Of a DNA stretch of 64,000 nt, positions 48,418 through 60,659 are shown one piece after another. The first letter of the stretch is position 1. Every line of letters begins with the position of its first letter. The position numbers and the translations under genes were made by a program. The notes under the pieces were generated by a model that did not search any database, was not told the origin of the DNA, and saw only the letters and a program-made list of their open reading frames with translations. Source of the DNA: Ananas comosus (Eukaryota; Streptophyta; Magnoliopsida; Poales; Bromeliaceae); NCBI RefSeq assembly GCF_001540865.1, contig NW_017893433.1:1-64000 (forward strand), given 5' to 3'.

Positions 48418-49388
48418 CGGTATCGTTTGGTTCGAGGATAAGGAAAAAGTGGCTATTCCAGAGATAGGTATAAATTGAGGTATAAGCAGGGATTAGATCA
48501 ATTTTGCGTTTGGATGAAAATTGGGTTATTCCTGGGAATAAAAAAAATAGTGTTTGGTTAGGTAAGATGGAATAAGAAAGATAGTGGGTTTTATAAATAA
48601 AAAACAATCATATTATCCTCTTATTATATATGAATTTAAATTTTTAAAATTTTAAATATATATTTTTAAATTTAAAATTTTAACTTTGAAATTTCAAAAT
48701 TTGAAATTTAAAATCTCAAATTTTAAATTAAAATTTTAAAATTTAAATTTCAAACTTTAAATTTAAGATGAAATTTAAATTTAATAAATATAAAATATCA
48801 AATTTTAAATTTCAAAATTAAAATATCAAAATTTAATTTTAAAATTTAAAATTTAAAATTATAAACTAATTTTGAGATTATAAATTATAAATTTTAAACA
48901 TTTAAATTTTTAATTTTTAAATTTTTAATTTTTAAATTGCGGTGGGAACAATTAATTAAAAATAATTTATTATAATAAATTTATAATTTTTTTTTAAATT
49001 CTACTTAAATTTAAATTTAATAAAAGAATTTATTATAATATTTAAATATAAATAATAATTATTAATATAATAAAAATAATGTATTATAATATATAGTACA
49101 ATTAATAATTTTATAATAAAAATATTGTATTATAATATATAACATATTATATTTATATAATTTAGTTTTAATTCAATTTATAATTTTAATTAAGTTTGAA
49201 ATTAAGCATTGGAATAGTGCTATTCCAACAAAATGGTGGAATAGCAAATCCCTTGCTATTCCGGGATAACCGGGAATAGCAAGGTTTGACCGGGATAAAA
49301 TATCCCGGCCAAATTTTATCCTGTTTGGCGGAATAGCGGGGATAACTTTCGTTATCCCAGCTTATTCCTCCAACCAAATGGGGCCTAC
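48418..49388. mobile_element. MITE-like TIR element, ~970 bp (copy 1)
   Basis: Imperfect inverted ends: CGTTTGGTTCGAGGATAAG at the left and CATTTGGTTGGAGGAATAAG (reverse of the right end). The inside is extremely AT-rich with AAATTTTAAAATTT runs. The first ~190 bp match, in inverted orientation, 61,430-61,610. No coding region. Confidence 0.65.
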
Positions 49389-51700
49389 AAGTCTAAGTCC
49401 CAATAAAAAAATAAAAAATAAGTTTATAGAGACATTGTAAATAGCCTACAATGGAGGGGTTTTTATACTATTGAAAAAGTCACATTTAGTGCATTGTACC
49501 GGAGTAAAATTGGTATTTAATATATATAACGACACTTTTTAACCAAGGTTGTGATAAGGGATATATATGATTATTTATGAAATTCAGAAGAGTATCTATG
49601 ATATTTTGAATTTTAAAGTGCTATTGATGAAATTTTAGTCTGCAGAAAGAGCATGTATGAAATTTTCCCTTGAAAATATTTAGTATCTACTATTTTTCAA
49701 TTAACTAACTAAAAAGAAATTACGTTTGAAAAATAAAATGATTTAAATAAACCTATCAAATCAACTTTAAATTTTAAATTTGATTCATAATTTCAAATGT
49801 GAATTAATATTTTAATTAAAAATGTAAAATTAATTAAAATTTCAATATTTGGGTGTGTAAACAGTATTTCAAATCCAAAATAATTAATTAATTTGAAAAT
49901 ATATCAAATTTCAAAAGTAGATGGGATGATAAATAAATTATTGTCTCTAATAATTATTTGTATTCAAATTGTTGATTCAAAATTAACTTTAAATTTTGAG
50001 TTTTATTCATCAATTTAAGTTGGAATTCATTAATTTAAATTTTAAAATTTAGATACACATTAAAAAAATTAAAATTAGAAAAAAATTAATTGATAAATAA
50101 ATTTATACCGCCAATGATTATTTAAATTTAAAATATAAATAAATATAAAATTAATTTAATTAAATGTGACGTGAATTGGACGTGCACTATAACTAGTTAT
50201 TTAAAATTTAGGACTATCTAGCAATATTTATGATTAATTAGTTAATTAAATTTGTTAATTATTATTTACTTAATATTTTTATATTAATTAATAGATAAAA
50301 TATTATTATTTTAATTTCAATTTAACTATTGAAATACTATTTTTTATTCCAAAAAACAAGCCAATTTTTATCCAAAAACAAAATTGGTCTTGTTTTTGTT
50401 TATTCTAAAAGTTTATTTATATCAAGAATAATTATACTTTATTTTCAAGCTAAACGATGCCTAAAATTTTTTTTTTTCTTTTTAATCTTGCGCATAGACT
50501 CTTAAATCTTAGAAACCCCAAATTTATGCAAGAATAAAGATATCCAGTTTTTTTTACTTCCTTAAATTTTTTATTTTTTTCTTCCTCTATGTTTCTATAC
50601 TTTTTAAACATAAATTATATATATTATGTTGAAATATTTAATTATTAAATAAAATATTAATTTTTTTCTTTAATAACCTATGAAATTATGGTGGAATTGC
50701 AAAGTGAGGTTACAACTTCTTTACTCTTGCAACTCCTCTCTTTCTATACTTTTCATCTCTCTTTCTATACTTTTCAAACATAAATTACATATATATTATG
50801 TTGAAATATTTTATTATTAAATAAAATATTAATTTTGTTTTTAATACCCTATGAAATTATGGTAGAGTTGTAATTAAAATTATGTTGAAATTATGTAGAA
50901 TTGGTGAAGCCATACGACGAGTATCGAGTCGTTGTAATTCGAAGCATCTTGTGGGGACAAGTAATTATTTTGCTGTATCGATTTGAAGGTTTTGTCAACT
51001 ATAGAGGACTTGAATTTTTTTAAAAAAAAACGAGATTTGTGTGTCTCGACTTGATTAACCTGCGGCGGTCTAGTCACGTAACACCCTTCTAGACAATCCT
51101 CAAATAATTTTATTTGGAAAATCGTGAATTATTTTTTGCTTTTAAAAGCAGTATTTATTTATCAAAAATTGAATTTATGTAAGTACCACGAATGATTTAC
51201 TGCTTTCTAAAATACGATTACTACTTTTTTTAACTATTTGATGCATGTAAATTTAATTTTAAAAATAAAAACTTTAGAACCCCTATTTATAATTAATAAT
51301 CTCTACGAGTTTCTTGTCAAATATTTCTATCTATGTGAATCGCATTGTTTGATACTTTGATCCTCAAACTATGAGACCGATGACACTTTGATACTCAAAC
51401 TTTTATTTATTATAATTTTTAGTTTAAATTTTTAAAATTATTATAATTAAGTTCTATAACCTAATTTAGTTTGACTAACTATTGATATATCATTAATATA
51501 GAGGTAAGATAGTAATGCTGTGATTGAAAAGGCACTAATAATTAAAATATTACATCATTTTATATTAATAATATATTAAAGTTAACTAAATTAGATTATA
51601 TAAATGATAATTTTGAAATTTTGAGTCACAAATTACAATAAGTTAAATTAAAATTAAAGAACAAAATTTTCCTCAGGAATTTAGCCATTTCCGCCTCTCT
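49389..51700. other. AT-rich intergenic DNA, no gene seen
   Basis: Long A/T tracts. Two similar segments (about 50,580-50,700 and 50,740-50,870: TACTTTT...CATAAATTA then ATGTTGAAATATTTxATTATTAAAT) are a local ~180-bp duplication. Nothing codes. Confidence 0.45.
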
Positions 51701-51775
51701 CTCTTACTCTCGCTCGCAGTCTCACCGTCTTTCTCTCTCTCCCGCTCTCTCGTATGTCCAACCGTGCAAGTCACC

Positions 51776-54628
51776 ATGGATCCAAAAGCATTAACACGGC
51801 ATCTTCGCCGCGTAGAACCTCTCTCCGCCATTGTCGTCGTCCTCCTCCTCCTCTTGGTTCTCGTTCTCGCTGCTCTTCTCCTCTTCCTCTTCTCTCCCAA
51901 CTCCATTACCTCCATGTACGCCTCTCTCTCTCTCTCCCTCATCATCATTATCATCATCTTCTTTGTATCTCGGATCTAGTAACCCGGTGTTCTCTCTCTT
52001 TGGAAACAGTCACATTACTTCCGTGGAGGAGAGGGAGAAGCCCATCGCCATTTGGAAAGCTCCCAGACAGGTAGAGTGGAGGCCCTGCGAGTGGTGGTGC
52101 AACAACGAAGCTTCGTCCCGTAAGTCCCTGAACCCTAAATGGACCAATTCTTGCTTTTTAGGGCTAGGGTTTGGACCCAATTTTGGAACTTTGCAGGATA
52201 CCAAGGATCTACGTGCTGAGGAACCGGTTTTGGCATGAAACCCCCTTTCTTTTTTTCTCTATGCAATATATTGTAACTGCTCCAATATATTGTTCGTCAA
52301 TTTTTCTTGTAATTTATTTGTTGAACGCAGTGGAAATATTTGTTTGTACCTTTTGCGGAAGTGACCCGTGCTAAAATGCGATGAGTCCTGATCGTAGAGA
52401 TTGATTCACGTGTCCTTGGATTATCCAGGAAGGTCTTCTAACGCTCCAAATCCGTGATAGATCGAACTATAAATGAGCACAATATCTAATCCACCGTTCA
52501 AAAACCTCTAGAACAATAGCTTAATGGAGGATGTGGTTTCTCTCTCTCACAAGACGGCTCACAAATTACTCACGAATTTATGAGTATTTTGTCTTTATTT
52601 TTTCTTGTTATTTTCATGAGAGAATAAACCGTATATATATAAAGGATCCCAAAACCCTAATATGTAAATAAGAGATTAGGCCGAATTTGTTTATAATTGT
52701 TATCCTAATATGGTTAGAATATATTTCTAATTAGCTTTTTAATTTAAAAGCAAGATTAATCCAAACCCAATTAGACAACATAATAACCGTCGGATCGAGC
52801 CCAATCATAGGCACACCCGATTCGGTTTAACCGAATGCCAATACTATTAATGTGATTATTTGCTAATTTCGAAAGAAAACTTTGAACGGGGATTGTATCA
52901 TGCCGATACCTTGTCAGCATGGTATGGTACGACAAGGGAGGCACAGTCCATGCCGTTCGGCACTTAAGGTATGTCTGTTTCATGATTGGCATGAGAATGA
53001 GAAATGGAATTGAATTGTATTGGAATGAAAAAATAGAATAATGAAATATCCAAAACTATTTGGTTCATTATTGGAATGAAAATCGAAATGAACAATTGGG
53101 ACACCTAGGATTCTGAGACGGGGTTTTTGGTTAAGGGAGGAGAAAAGAGAGAGAGGAGGGGGTGTGTTTGTGAGAGAGGGTTTAGAGTGGTTTACTCTAG
53201 AATGAGCCAATTCAGAATTTAAAGCCAGATTAGGCTAAATAGATTGGACCATTCCCATTACGTAGTTGAATGGGAATTAGAATCCAATTTCTATAAAACA
53301 AACAACAACTATTGGAATCAATGAATCTCATTCGGATTCCAAAGTCTAAAATTTCTGAACCAAACAAGCCCTTAAACCCATGAGAGAGATGGATGTTCAG
53401 TTTCCCCTTTCTTTTACTAGTTCTTTTTGTTTGTGTTTTGGGTGACTGCATATATTTATCTTTGAAAAGTTTGAAAATTGTACATTGTCTCTTGAAGTTG
53501 CTTTTTCTTTAGAAGGCGTTCCTCTAAATTTGAAACGTTTGTTAGTTTCTCTACCGATTGACTACCGCTTATCAGAAATTTTTTAAGAAATATTATAAAA
53601 TAGATTTTACTTATCAGTAGAGTGGTCGTTTCAAAAAAAAAAAATCAATTTTAAATAGTCAATCAACAGAGAGGGATAAATTTGCAAACTTGTGAAATGT
53701 AACTCATAAACTGTAGGGGAAAATTCTTGATATTAAAGGTTTTGAGGGGAATGTATGCATTTTCACTTCTTGGCAGGATTATTTATGCAATTCCTCCCTT
53801 GCTGCAGCTCTCCCAATAAAGAACAATGGCTACATCAGAATCGACTGTTATGGCGGCCTCAATCAGATGAAACATGATGTATGTACATCACTGTAGGGAG
53901 CTAGCGTTTTCCATGTTAGACATAAGTTTACTCATTTCATCTAAACGTTTACTGGGGAAACCTTAGAATCTCTCTATTGTGGCTCGATTCAACTTTATAA
54001 TCCAGTTTTTGGTCACATTGTTATAGATGTCTCAGTTGTCCTGCAGGACTAGCTATTAAACACCACTAAAATTGAGCAACTTTCAATTATGTGGCTTGAT
54101 AAAAATCTTGTAATCTAGGTTATGATTTCTTAGTTTTGTTGGATCCTACTTATTTTGATTGGTTTTATGATCCAACATTTGTAACAATCTGAACCATTTG
54201 GAGTAAGGGTGGGATTATGTTAGGATTATGGATTTTTTTAGTTGTGTGATGGAATAGGGATTGCACGCCTGCTGAATGCAACTATGGTTTTGTCGAAATT
54301 TGAAGTTGCTGCTTATTGGAATGAATCAAGGTAAGCTTGAGGATGCTAGAGAGTAACTGTCTTTGATTTGTTGATTGATATAGATAATTACTGTGCAGAT
54401 CTATCAGCAATTTTGCAGATGTTTTTGATGTTGACTACTTTATTGAGAAAATGAAAGGCTTTGTGGCAATTGTTAAAGGGTTACCAGAAGAAATTGCATC
54501 AGAAGAGCCATTTAAAGTGGACTGCACAAGCGAAAGGGCTATTTTGACTATGTTGAGGGCGTGCTTCCTGCCCTCTTGGAGCATCACTATGTATCCATCA
54601 CACCAGCCATGAGCCAAAGAAGGGATAG
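51776..54628 (+). pseudogene. Plant O-fucosyltransferase-family protein, 5' half (five exons, frameshift)
   Basis: Exons with GT-AG borders and consistent phase: 51,776-51,915, 52,010-52,119, 53,808-53,878, 54,242-54,330, 54,399-54,628. The product starts MDPKALTRHL; residues about 18-42 are a leucine/valine-rich membrane anchor, as in type II Golgi glycosyltransferases. Then come YIRIDCYGGLNQ (donor-binding loop of the family), CDGIGIARLLNATMV, KFEVAAYWNES, FADVFDVDYFIEKMKGF and EGVLPALLEHHYVSITPA. In exon 5 one base is missing near 54,525 (after KVDC), shifting the frame before EGVLPAL. The exons for the C-terminal half (family length is commonly about 450-550 residues) do not follow before the N at 55,256. 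It is therefore a truncated gene, or one disrupted by assembly. Family members act on cell-wall or protein glycans; the substrate is unknown here. Confidence 0.82.
52968..53371. mobile_element. Tourist-like MITE in intron 2, 404 bp
   Basis: Flanked by TTAA (52,964-52,967 and 53,372-53,375). The right end read in reverse is GGGCTTGTTTGGTTC and the left is GGTATGTCTGTTTCA, a degenerate inverted pair. Size, TTA-type target and end motif fit PIF/Harbinger MITEs. It also carries imperfect inverted halves inside (GGAATGAAA...). Confidence 0.6.
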
Positions 54629-55255
54629 GTGTGTTTTGAACCTTAAATTATATGAATGCATTTAACATTCACTCATAATTACTTGATTTCTATATAATTG
54701 GACCATTAGTTTAACCCAGTTGACATTATGTTTCTTTGTTCATTTGTGCAATCTGTTTTCTCTCTCTGTATAACATACATTTCAACTATTCTACCTCTGA
54801 ATCTGTGGAAGCATTCTTGTTAATATTATTTCCAAAGGTATCAAGAGTTAGATAAACAGATGAAGGGAAAGAGTGGCTCTCTGCAAAGCGAATGAAGAGT
54901 GCCTTGTTAATATTCATTTTTTTATATTTTGTATTGTTCATCTTTCGGTGCCATTGTAATTTGAAAAAAATTCTGACAAAGCATATGTAGCTTGATGATA
55001 TGTTGGAAAGGCATAACTTTAAGCGTGAATTTCTGTAGTACATGTTTTCTGATGTATTACTAAAAAAATTTACTCTCTAATTTGATAAGATGTTATCGGT
55101 TGCGATTCTCTGGCTGCTTAATGACCCGTTACCCATTATATTTGTGCCTTTAGTCTCTAATCATTTCTTAAGAAATATGCAAGTTGCTAGACATGATATA
55201 GATAATCAACTTGTACTGGCTTGCGCAATTATCCGTCACCTGCTCAGTTCAACCT
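54629..55255. other. Sequence downstream of the fucosyltransferase exons
   Basis: Two short open stretches (from about 54,838 and 55,090) do not match the expected following exons of the gene. No other feature seen. Confidence 0.35.
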
Positions 55256-55256
55256 N
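55256..55256. other. Single N: assembly join
   Basis: The only ambiguous base in the window. Sequence character changes here from gene-like DNA to a retroelement LTR starting at 55,258. Confidence 0.8.
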
Positions 55257-55257
55257 G

Positions 55258-55870
55258 TGTAAATGTTACACACGAATCGAATTAGAATTAGGATTCGGAA
55301 TTCGGTTAATATCATAACCAACTTGTGGGTTAATGGATAATCTAATCGGAATAGGATTTCGATTAGGATTACGTTAGGATTTTCTAATTATAAATATATG
55401 TCATATGACATATTAAAATTAATGAAAAATTAAGCAAAAAGAAAAAGAAAACCCTAGACGTCAATCCTTTTTCTTCCTTAAGTCCTCCACAATTAATCCA
55501 TCGGTTTCGATCTTCAAAAGTTGCTAGCACATCTAGAAGATTGATTCATCTTCCTCAAATCGACGCAAGGGTTAATTCATGATCGGATTACGGATTGAAG
55601 CGGTCGTCTAAATTCGATCAAGGGCGTGATTTCGTGTGGACACGAGTAGAGGCCAGGTGCGTTAGCGGCTAAGCGAGGACGAATAAATTTTTACCAACGA
55701 TTGTCGACTTCGCGGTGATCTCAACCCGCGCGAGGTAAAATATAATAAAATATAGATCCTATTTGATTAGATCAATTAGATCTGTTATTAATGATCTAAA
55801 ACGAAACATGAGGTGATCTTTGGTTTTCAAGAAAATTTTTAATTGTGTTATTTTCTTCCGCTACGTACAC
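55258..55870 (+). repeat. Probable copia-type LTR (plus strand)
   Basis: It starts TGTAAATGTTACAC and ends near TTTCTTCCGCTACGTACA, the ending seen in many short plant copia LTRs. The middle has a CCCTAGACGTCAATCC leader-like part. No primer site follows; instead transposase sequence starts. It looks like a solo LTR or a truncated one, with the left edge at the assembly join. Confidence 0.5.
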
Positions 55871-56586
55871 ATGATTTTCTTACACAAATATTGTGTGATA
55901 TTTTGTCTGGTCATCATGAACGATGCTACCATCACTTTCGTATAAGTGCTGCTACATTTATTGCACTCTGCGATGCGTTAGTCAGGAGAGGGTTGGTAAG
56001 TAGTACAAGAAATATGATTGCTGACGAACAGTTAGCCATATTTCTATTTGGCATAGGCCAGGGCGTTGCAAATCAAATTATCATGGAAACATTCCAACAT
56101 TATGGAGAAACTATCAGTAGATATTTTAACAACGTTGTACGTGGCATTATGAGGCTAAAAGATGAGTACATAATGTTGTCGTCAAATAATACTGCCGTGC
56201 ATCCAAAGATTAGGGATAATCCAAATTTTCATCCTTTCAAGTTATATACGCTTTTATATATAATACATTGGATTATAAATATTTTATTACTACTAATGTT
56301 TTTCATGTTTTCTTTTCAATTGTAAAATGCTATTAGTGCGATCGACGGAACACATGTTCCATCTGGTAGTCCAAAGGAGTAAACAAGCACGATTTCTCTT
56401 TTGGAGAGGGTTTACATCACAAAATATGATAGCTTGCCGTGTCATTTGATCATAATTTTATATTTGTATGCACAGGTTGGGAAGGATATGCTGCCGATAT
56501 GAGAGTATATTGATGGGCATGCGAAAATGGAGGTTTCGTTGTTCCCGAAGGTAGCCATGCTAATTTTTTCCCTCTTATAATATATA

Positions 56587-56659
<73 letters not shown>

Positions 56660-56815
56660 TATACTTTTACTGATAATACAGAGCTATTTAACAACTAGTA
56701 ATTATCTTAATTGCAGGAAAATATTACTTGATAGACTCGAAATACGCAAATACAGATAAATTTCTTACACCCTATAGAGGATAGCGTTACCATATTAGTC
56801 AATTTGATGCTAACA
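55862..56815 (+). pseudogene. PIF/Harbinger (HARBI1-like) transposase remnant
   Basis: Frame 1 (to 56,238) gives the N-terminal helical part: HHERCYHHFRISAATFIALC, RRGLVSSTRNMIADEQLAIF. An intron-like stretch (56,239-56,330, starting GTTATATAC) follows. Then SAIDGTHVP carries the first catalytic Asp of the DDE triad. After frame changes come FTSQNMIACRV and GWEGYAADMRV, and beyond the TA repeat, GKYYLIDSKYAN with the second Asp, then PYRG (stop) RYHISQFDAN. The final Glu region is lost; GC-rich unrelated DNA begins at 56,816. At least three stops and two shifts make it inactive. Confidence 0.82.
56593..56656. repeat. (TA)n microsatellite, ~64 bp
   Basis: An uninterrupted TA run inside the Harbinger remnant. 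TA repeats of this length are prone to slippage and assembly error. Confidence 0.95.
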
Positions 56816-57189
56816 CACGGGCCGAGCCTGCGCTGGTTTCCGGTGTGCAGGTGCGCAGGTGCGGGCCCGAGTCCGCAACAGGCCAAGCCTGCGCAGATGG
56901 CACGAGTGCGCGGGTGCGGGCCCGCGTTCGCAGCAGGTCGCGTCATCCCGCTCGCAGTAAAAAAAAAATGCACAAAAAACAACGTATGTAAAAAAAAATA
57001 TTCACATGTCCTATGATGATCAGAACAAAAAATTAAAACTAATTTAATTTTTTTTTTCCTCTTTTCGATTTCACAAAGAAACCAAAAATTGCAGAACGGA
57101 TCTACATCAAGGATTGATCAACGAAAAATATGCGATCTAAAACACACGCATCACAAGCATGATCATATAAAACGAAAACAAGCATGCAG
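56816..57189 (-). other. GC-rich patch and AT-rich leader of a copia-type element
   Basis: 56,816-56,950 is GC-rich with repeats of GCAGGTGCGGGCCCG type and no clear identity. From about 56,960 the sequence is A-rich and leads (on the minus strand) away from the primer site at 57,190, as a retrotransposon leader would. Confidence 0.35.
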
Positions 57190-57201
57190 GCTCTGATACC
57201 A
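57190..57201 (-). other. Primer binding site, copia-type element
   Basis: On the minus strand a perfect TGGTATCAGAGC, two bases after the LTR end. Confidence 0.8.
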
Positions 57202-57203
57202 AT

Positions 57204-57781
57204 TGTTGGAAATAATAGGGCAGCGGAAACTTACAAACCGGATAGCCAACGTATCCGGGAATCCAAATCGAATCGGATTGCTTGTTTTACAAGCCTTCTT
57301 GGATCGTCCTTGTCTCGATGCTTCTGGATCTCCCACGTTTCTCGCCTTCTCCTTCGCGTACGCCTTACGTCACGAATCGGATACGGATTTGATGCGACGG
57401 ATGCCAATCGAAGAGGGCTACCAGAGTCCTCTTCTATATCCACACTCCAAAACCCCGGGAACGTAGGTGGAAATCCCAGAAAGGAAGAAAAGAGAGAATC
57501 GTAGAATATTGAATTAATTCGAATATCAATCGTCTCAGATGGGAGAAACAAGGGGACGTATATATAGAATAACGAAACCCCTAAATATTCTGAATCTCAA
57601 ATAGATTAGGATAAGGATTAGGAAATCTATTAACATATAATAGATATCCACTAATAGATACGTTTCTTAACTGATAAGAAACATATAATTTATTCTTATC
57701 CTAAACCCATTAGGATAAATCACAATCCACATCTTAAGTGGATCGGGTTAAATCAAGACCCGCTAATGTGGACACACCACA
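57204..57781 (-). repeat. Copia-type 5' LTR (minus strand), 578 bp
   Basis: Reading the minus strand it runs from TGTGGTGTGTCCAC (57,781) to TTATTTCCAACA (57,204), with TATATATACG at about 57,557 as a TATA box. The primer site follows. No gag or pol is present on its internal side, so the element is truncated. Confidence 0.75.
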
Positions 57782-58370
57782 TGGCTACAGTTTGATTCAA
57801 TGTGTTGTTATCTTTGTAACTGTTCGTTGATTTGAAGATCTTTTTGGTGTATATAAATGTTTGTGTACTTAGTTATTTTGCCTACAAATTTATATTAGTT
57901 TTTCTGTCTTGCATTATGTGAGCGTTGAATTAATTTAATTTTACAGTGAAAGAAATTTGTATTTTGTATCATACTATTATTTTCAAGGTAATTGCTACTT
58001 GAATCTTTGTATTTTCATGTCAGCCTTATTTATCTTGCCAGAACTACAATTATCTCAAAATTGTTTTCATATGTAGCTAATAGTTTTGTAAAAAAATTGG
58101 GTAAAGTATTTGTAATTTAAAATTGTTTTCATATGTAGCTAATCATTTTTACAAAAAGTGGGTAAAGTATTTGTAATTTGAACTCAAGAAAATTTTAAAA
58201 TAGATTTTCGTAAAATTTTGATAATTTCAAAGGCACAAAAGAATAGTGTAAAATTATATTGGTAACAAATTACGCTAAAATTAATTTAATTTGACCCCCC
58301 GAAAAAATTGCAATCATCTAAATTTAAATGCAAAAATTAAAAGCTCTTATTTATATAGATTCATGTGAGG
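57782..58370. other. AT-rich intergenic DNA
   Basis: A 55-bp segment (ATTGTTTTCATATGTAGCTAAT...GGGTAAAGTATTTGTAATTT) is repeated in tandem at about 58,060-58,180. No gene. Confidence 0.5.
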
Positions 58371-58578
58371 GGTATTTTGGTCTTTTTATCTCTATAACAA
58401 CCCACTATTATTTTTATTCCACTTACTCCAACCAAACACTATTTTGTTTATACTTGGACTAAATTCAATTCTCAACCAAACACAAAATTACTTAACCCCA
58501 TCTTAATGCTGAACTTAACTCTATCCCTGAAATAACTAGTTCTTACTTAACCCCGAAACAAACCGAGCCTTAAAAATT
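58371..58578. repeat. MITE terminus, related to 48,418 and 60,660 elements
   Basis: Ends CGAAACAAACCGAGCC with internal CCAACCAAACACTATTTTG and CAACCAAACACAAAATTA, in the style of the right end at 61,430-61,610. The partner end was not found. Confidence 0.4.
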
Positions 58579-59083
58579 TATTAAATATTAAAATCTAAAC
58601 TCTATTTCCTTTAGACTGGATTATAGTTTTCTTTTTTTTACAGTGAGTTAATATTACTTCCAAATAATACTGAAAGATTTAATTATTAATAGGTTGGATT
58701 TTATAGGATAAGTTTACAATTATATTTAGGAGATAACGGAATCCGCTTATTTACATCAAAATAAACAATAAAATTCAAAAAACTAATTTTACCAATATCA
58801 AGTTACGCCGAAACAAATAGAAAAGGTGATTGAATTTAACTTTCAGATTGTATGAGTTATATCAAAATAAGCAACAAAATAACTACAATTTAGAAAAATT
58901 CAAATACCATTGCACTTGAATTATGTTGGATCTAGAGATTCCTCAATCCAAATGTCTTCCAAAAATTACAGTTTTGATGCTAAAATCATGTAAGGTGTGG
59001 TTGTCCGAATATATTGTATCTTACAAGTTTACAACTTTTTACTAGTTTGAAAAGAGTCCCTAGGGAAATCACTGAGGGCGTAT
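58579..59083. other. AT-rich intergenic DNA
   Basis: No coding region or repeat boundary supported. Confidence 0.4.
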
Positions 59084-59755
59084 TTGTTCGAGTTATATAA
59101 TATTACAGAATATTTTGATATATGCAGATATCTTGTATTTTTAAATAAGATTACTACTGACACTGAATTAGCGCGTTTGGTTTAATGCGGTAATATAATA
59201 CTGGATTGCAGTATTTATAGCATTACTATAATTGATTCAGTTTATAAAATTCAGTAATCTTGACAATAAAGTATAATCTATTCCAAAATTGCTCTTAGCC
59301 ATATTTTGCAAACATTTTTTTTTACTGGTTACAAAAATAATTTTTTTACTAAATTTTATTTTAAATAATTTAAATTTTTTAAATTTTAAATTTTAAATTT
59401 TAACAAAAGTATAAAATTTAAAATTTGAAGATAAAAAATTTAAAATTTGAAAATTAAAATTCAAACTTTGCAATTTACTATTTGACAATTCAAAATTTTA
59501 AATTAAAATTTTTAAAATGACATATTGAAAAGGTTTCAGGTGTTGGAGGGATAAACTTGTAATTTTATATAATATACAAAATTAGTCGCCTTCAGTATCC
59601 AGCATACACACCATCCCGCTCGATAATATTTTCGGTGTTATCTTATAATTTTTATAATACTATAATATATACCAAATAAATTATATATCAAATAAATTAA
59701 ATATAAAAATTTTGATAAAATTGTCTGTATTACTGTTCGAACAATTCGGATATAT
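59084..59755. mobile_element. Possible MITE, ~670 bp
   Basis: The left part GGCGTATTTGTTCGAG and the right part CTGTTCGAACAATTCGG could be diverged inverted ends around an AT-rich core. The match is weak. Confidence 0.25.
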
Positions 59756-60047
59756 CTAACGCTACCAAAAAGGGGAGGGCGCAACGTGGAATTGATGACT
59801 GGATGATGAATCAGATTGGTGGGTGGGTCTGGGACGACTCATTAACTTTTGGCGGAAACCAGGCTTTAATTTCTCTTCCTGTACTTGCAACCATACAACA
59901 GTCACATGTTGCCCGTTGATTTGACCCATGTACCGATGCTGGGTTACAAAATACCATGTTTTTTTTATGGGGGTAGGTCTAACACTGTTGGGCTCCAAAA
60001 ATTTAAAAACTATTTAAAATTAATTCTTAGTAAAAAAAATAATTATA

Positions 60048-60076
<29 letters not shown>
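60048..60076. repeat. (AAT)n microsatellite
   Basis: About nine AAT units. Confidence 0.9.
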
Positions 60077-60078
<2 letters not shown>

Positions 60079-60659
60079 TAAGTAAAAAAATATCTAGACC
60101 TTAATTAGATATATATAGTATAAAAACTAGAATATACAATTTACAACTATAGTTGCTGATTGGACTGTACGTACGTTTATCCATTTGAAAATTATATTCA
60201 CGTAGTTTTATGTACACCGTAACCGTAATGAATTCAACTCTTCGTCCCAGTTTTGTTTCATCGATTAACCTTAGATGAGCTTCATTATAAAACATAGCTC
60301 AGATGTCTAGTTAAAGTGGGTGGGTGCATTTATTCTCATATGTACGTGTGGCGTTCGAGGACGACTCTCCGCATCTTATCACGACCTAACTGCAATGGAC
60401 CATGCACATGCAACACGGGTCACTTCACAATTATTAAATGCAACGTATACCACCTTTACAAGTCACTGGTTGCTCGTAGTTTAGGAATAGGAGGAAATTA
60501 ATAACAAGTGTAAGTAAACTACGTAGGCTTTTTTAAATCAAAAGTAAAGGCCAAAAATCGTACTAAATTTGTGTGATGCGAAGGGATATCGAAATATCAT
60601 TTTCAAGCTAATTAAACTTTTAGAAAAATTAATAGGTTCTGTTGGCAAGTGGCATATCC
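60077..60659. other. Intergenic DNA, no gene seen
   Basis: Less AT-rich than its surroundings (60,130-60,500) but with no frame I can interpret. Confidence 0.35.

Noticed and set aside
55090..55255. Open frame before the N as a further exon of the fucosyltransferase gene
   Set aside because: Its residues do not resemble the part of the family expected to follow exon 5, and no acceptor with the right phase leads into it.
57190..57201. Possible tRNA gene remnant near primer binding sites
   Set aside because: Only the 12-base complement of the initiator tRNA 3' end is present; no cloverleaf can be built around it.
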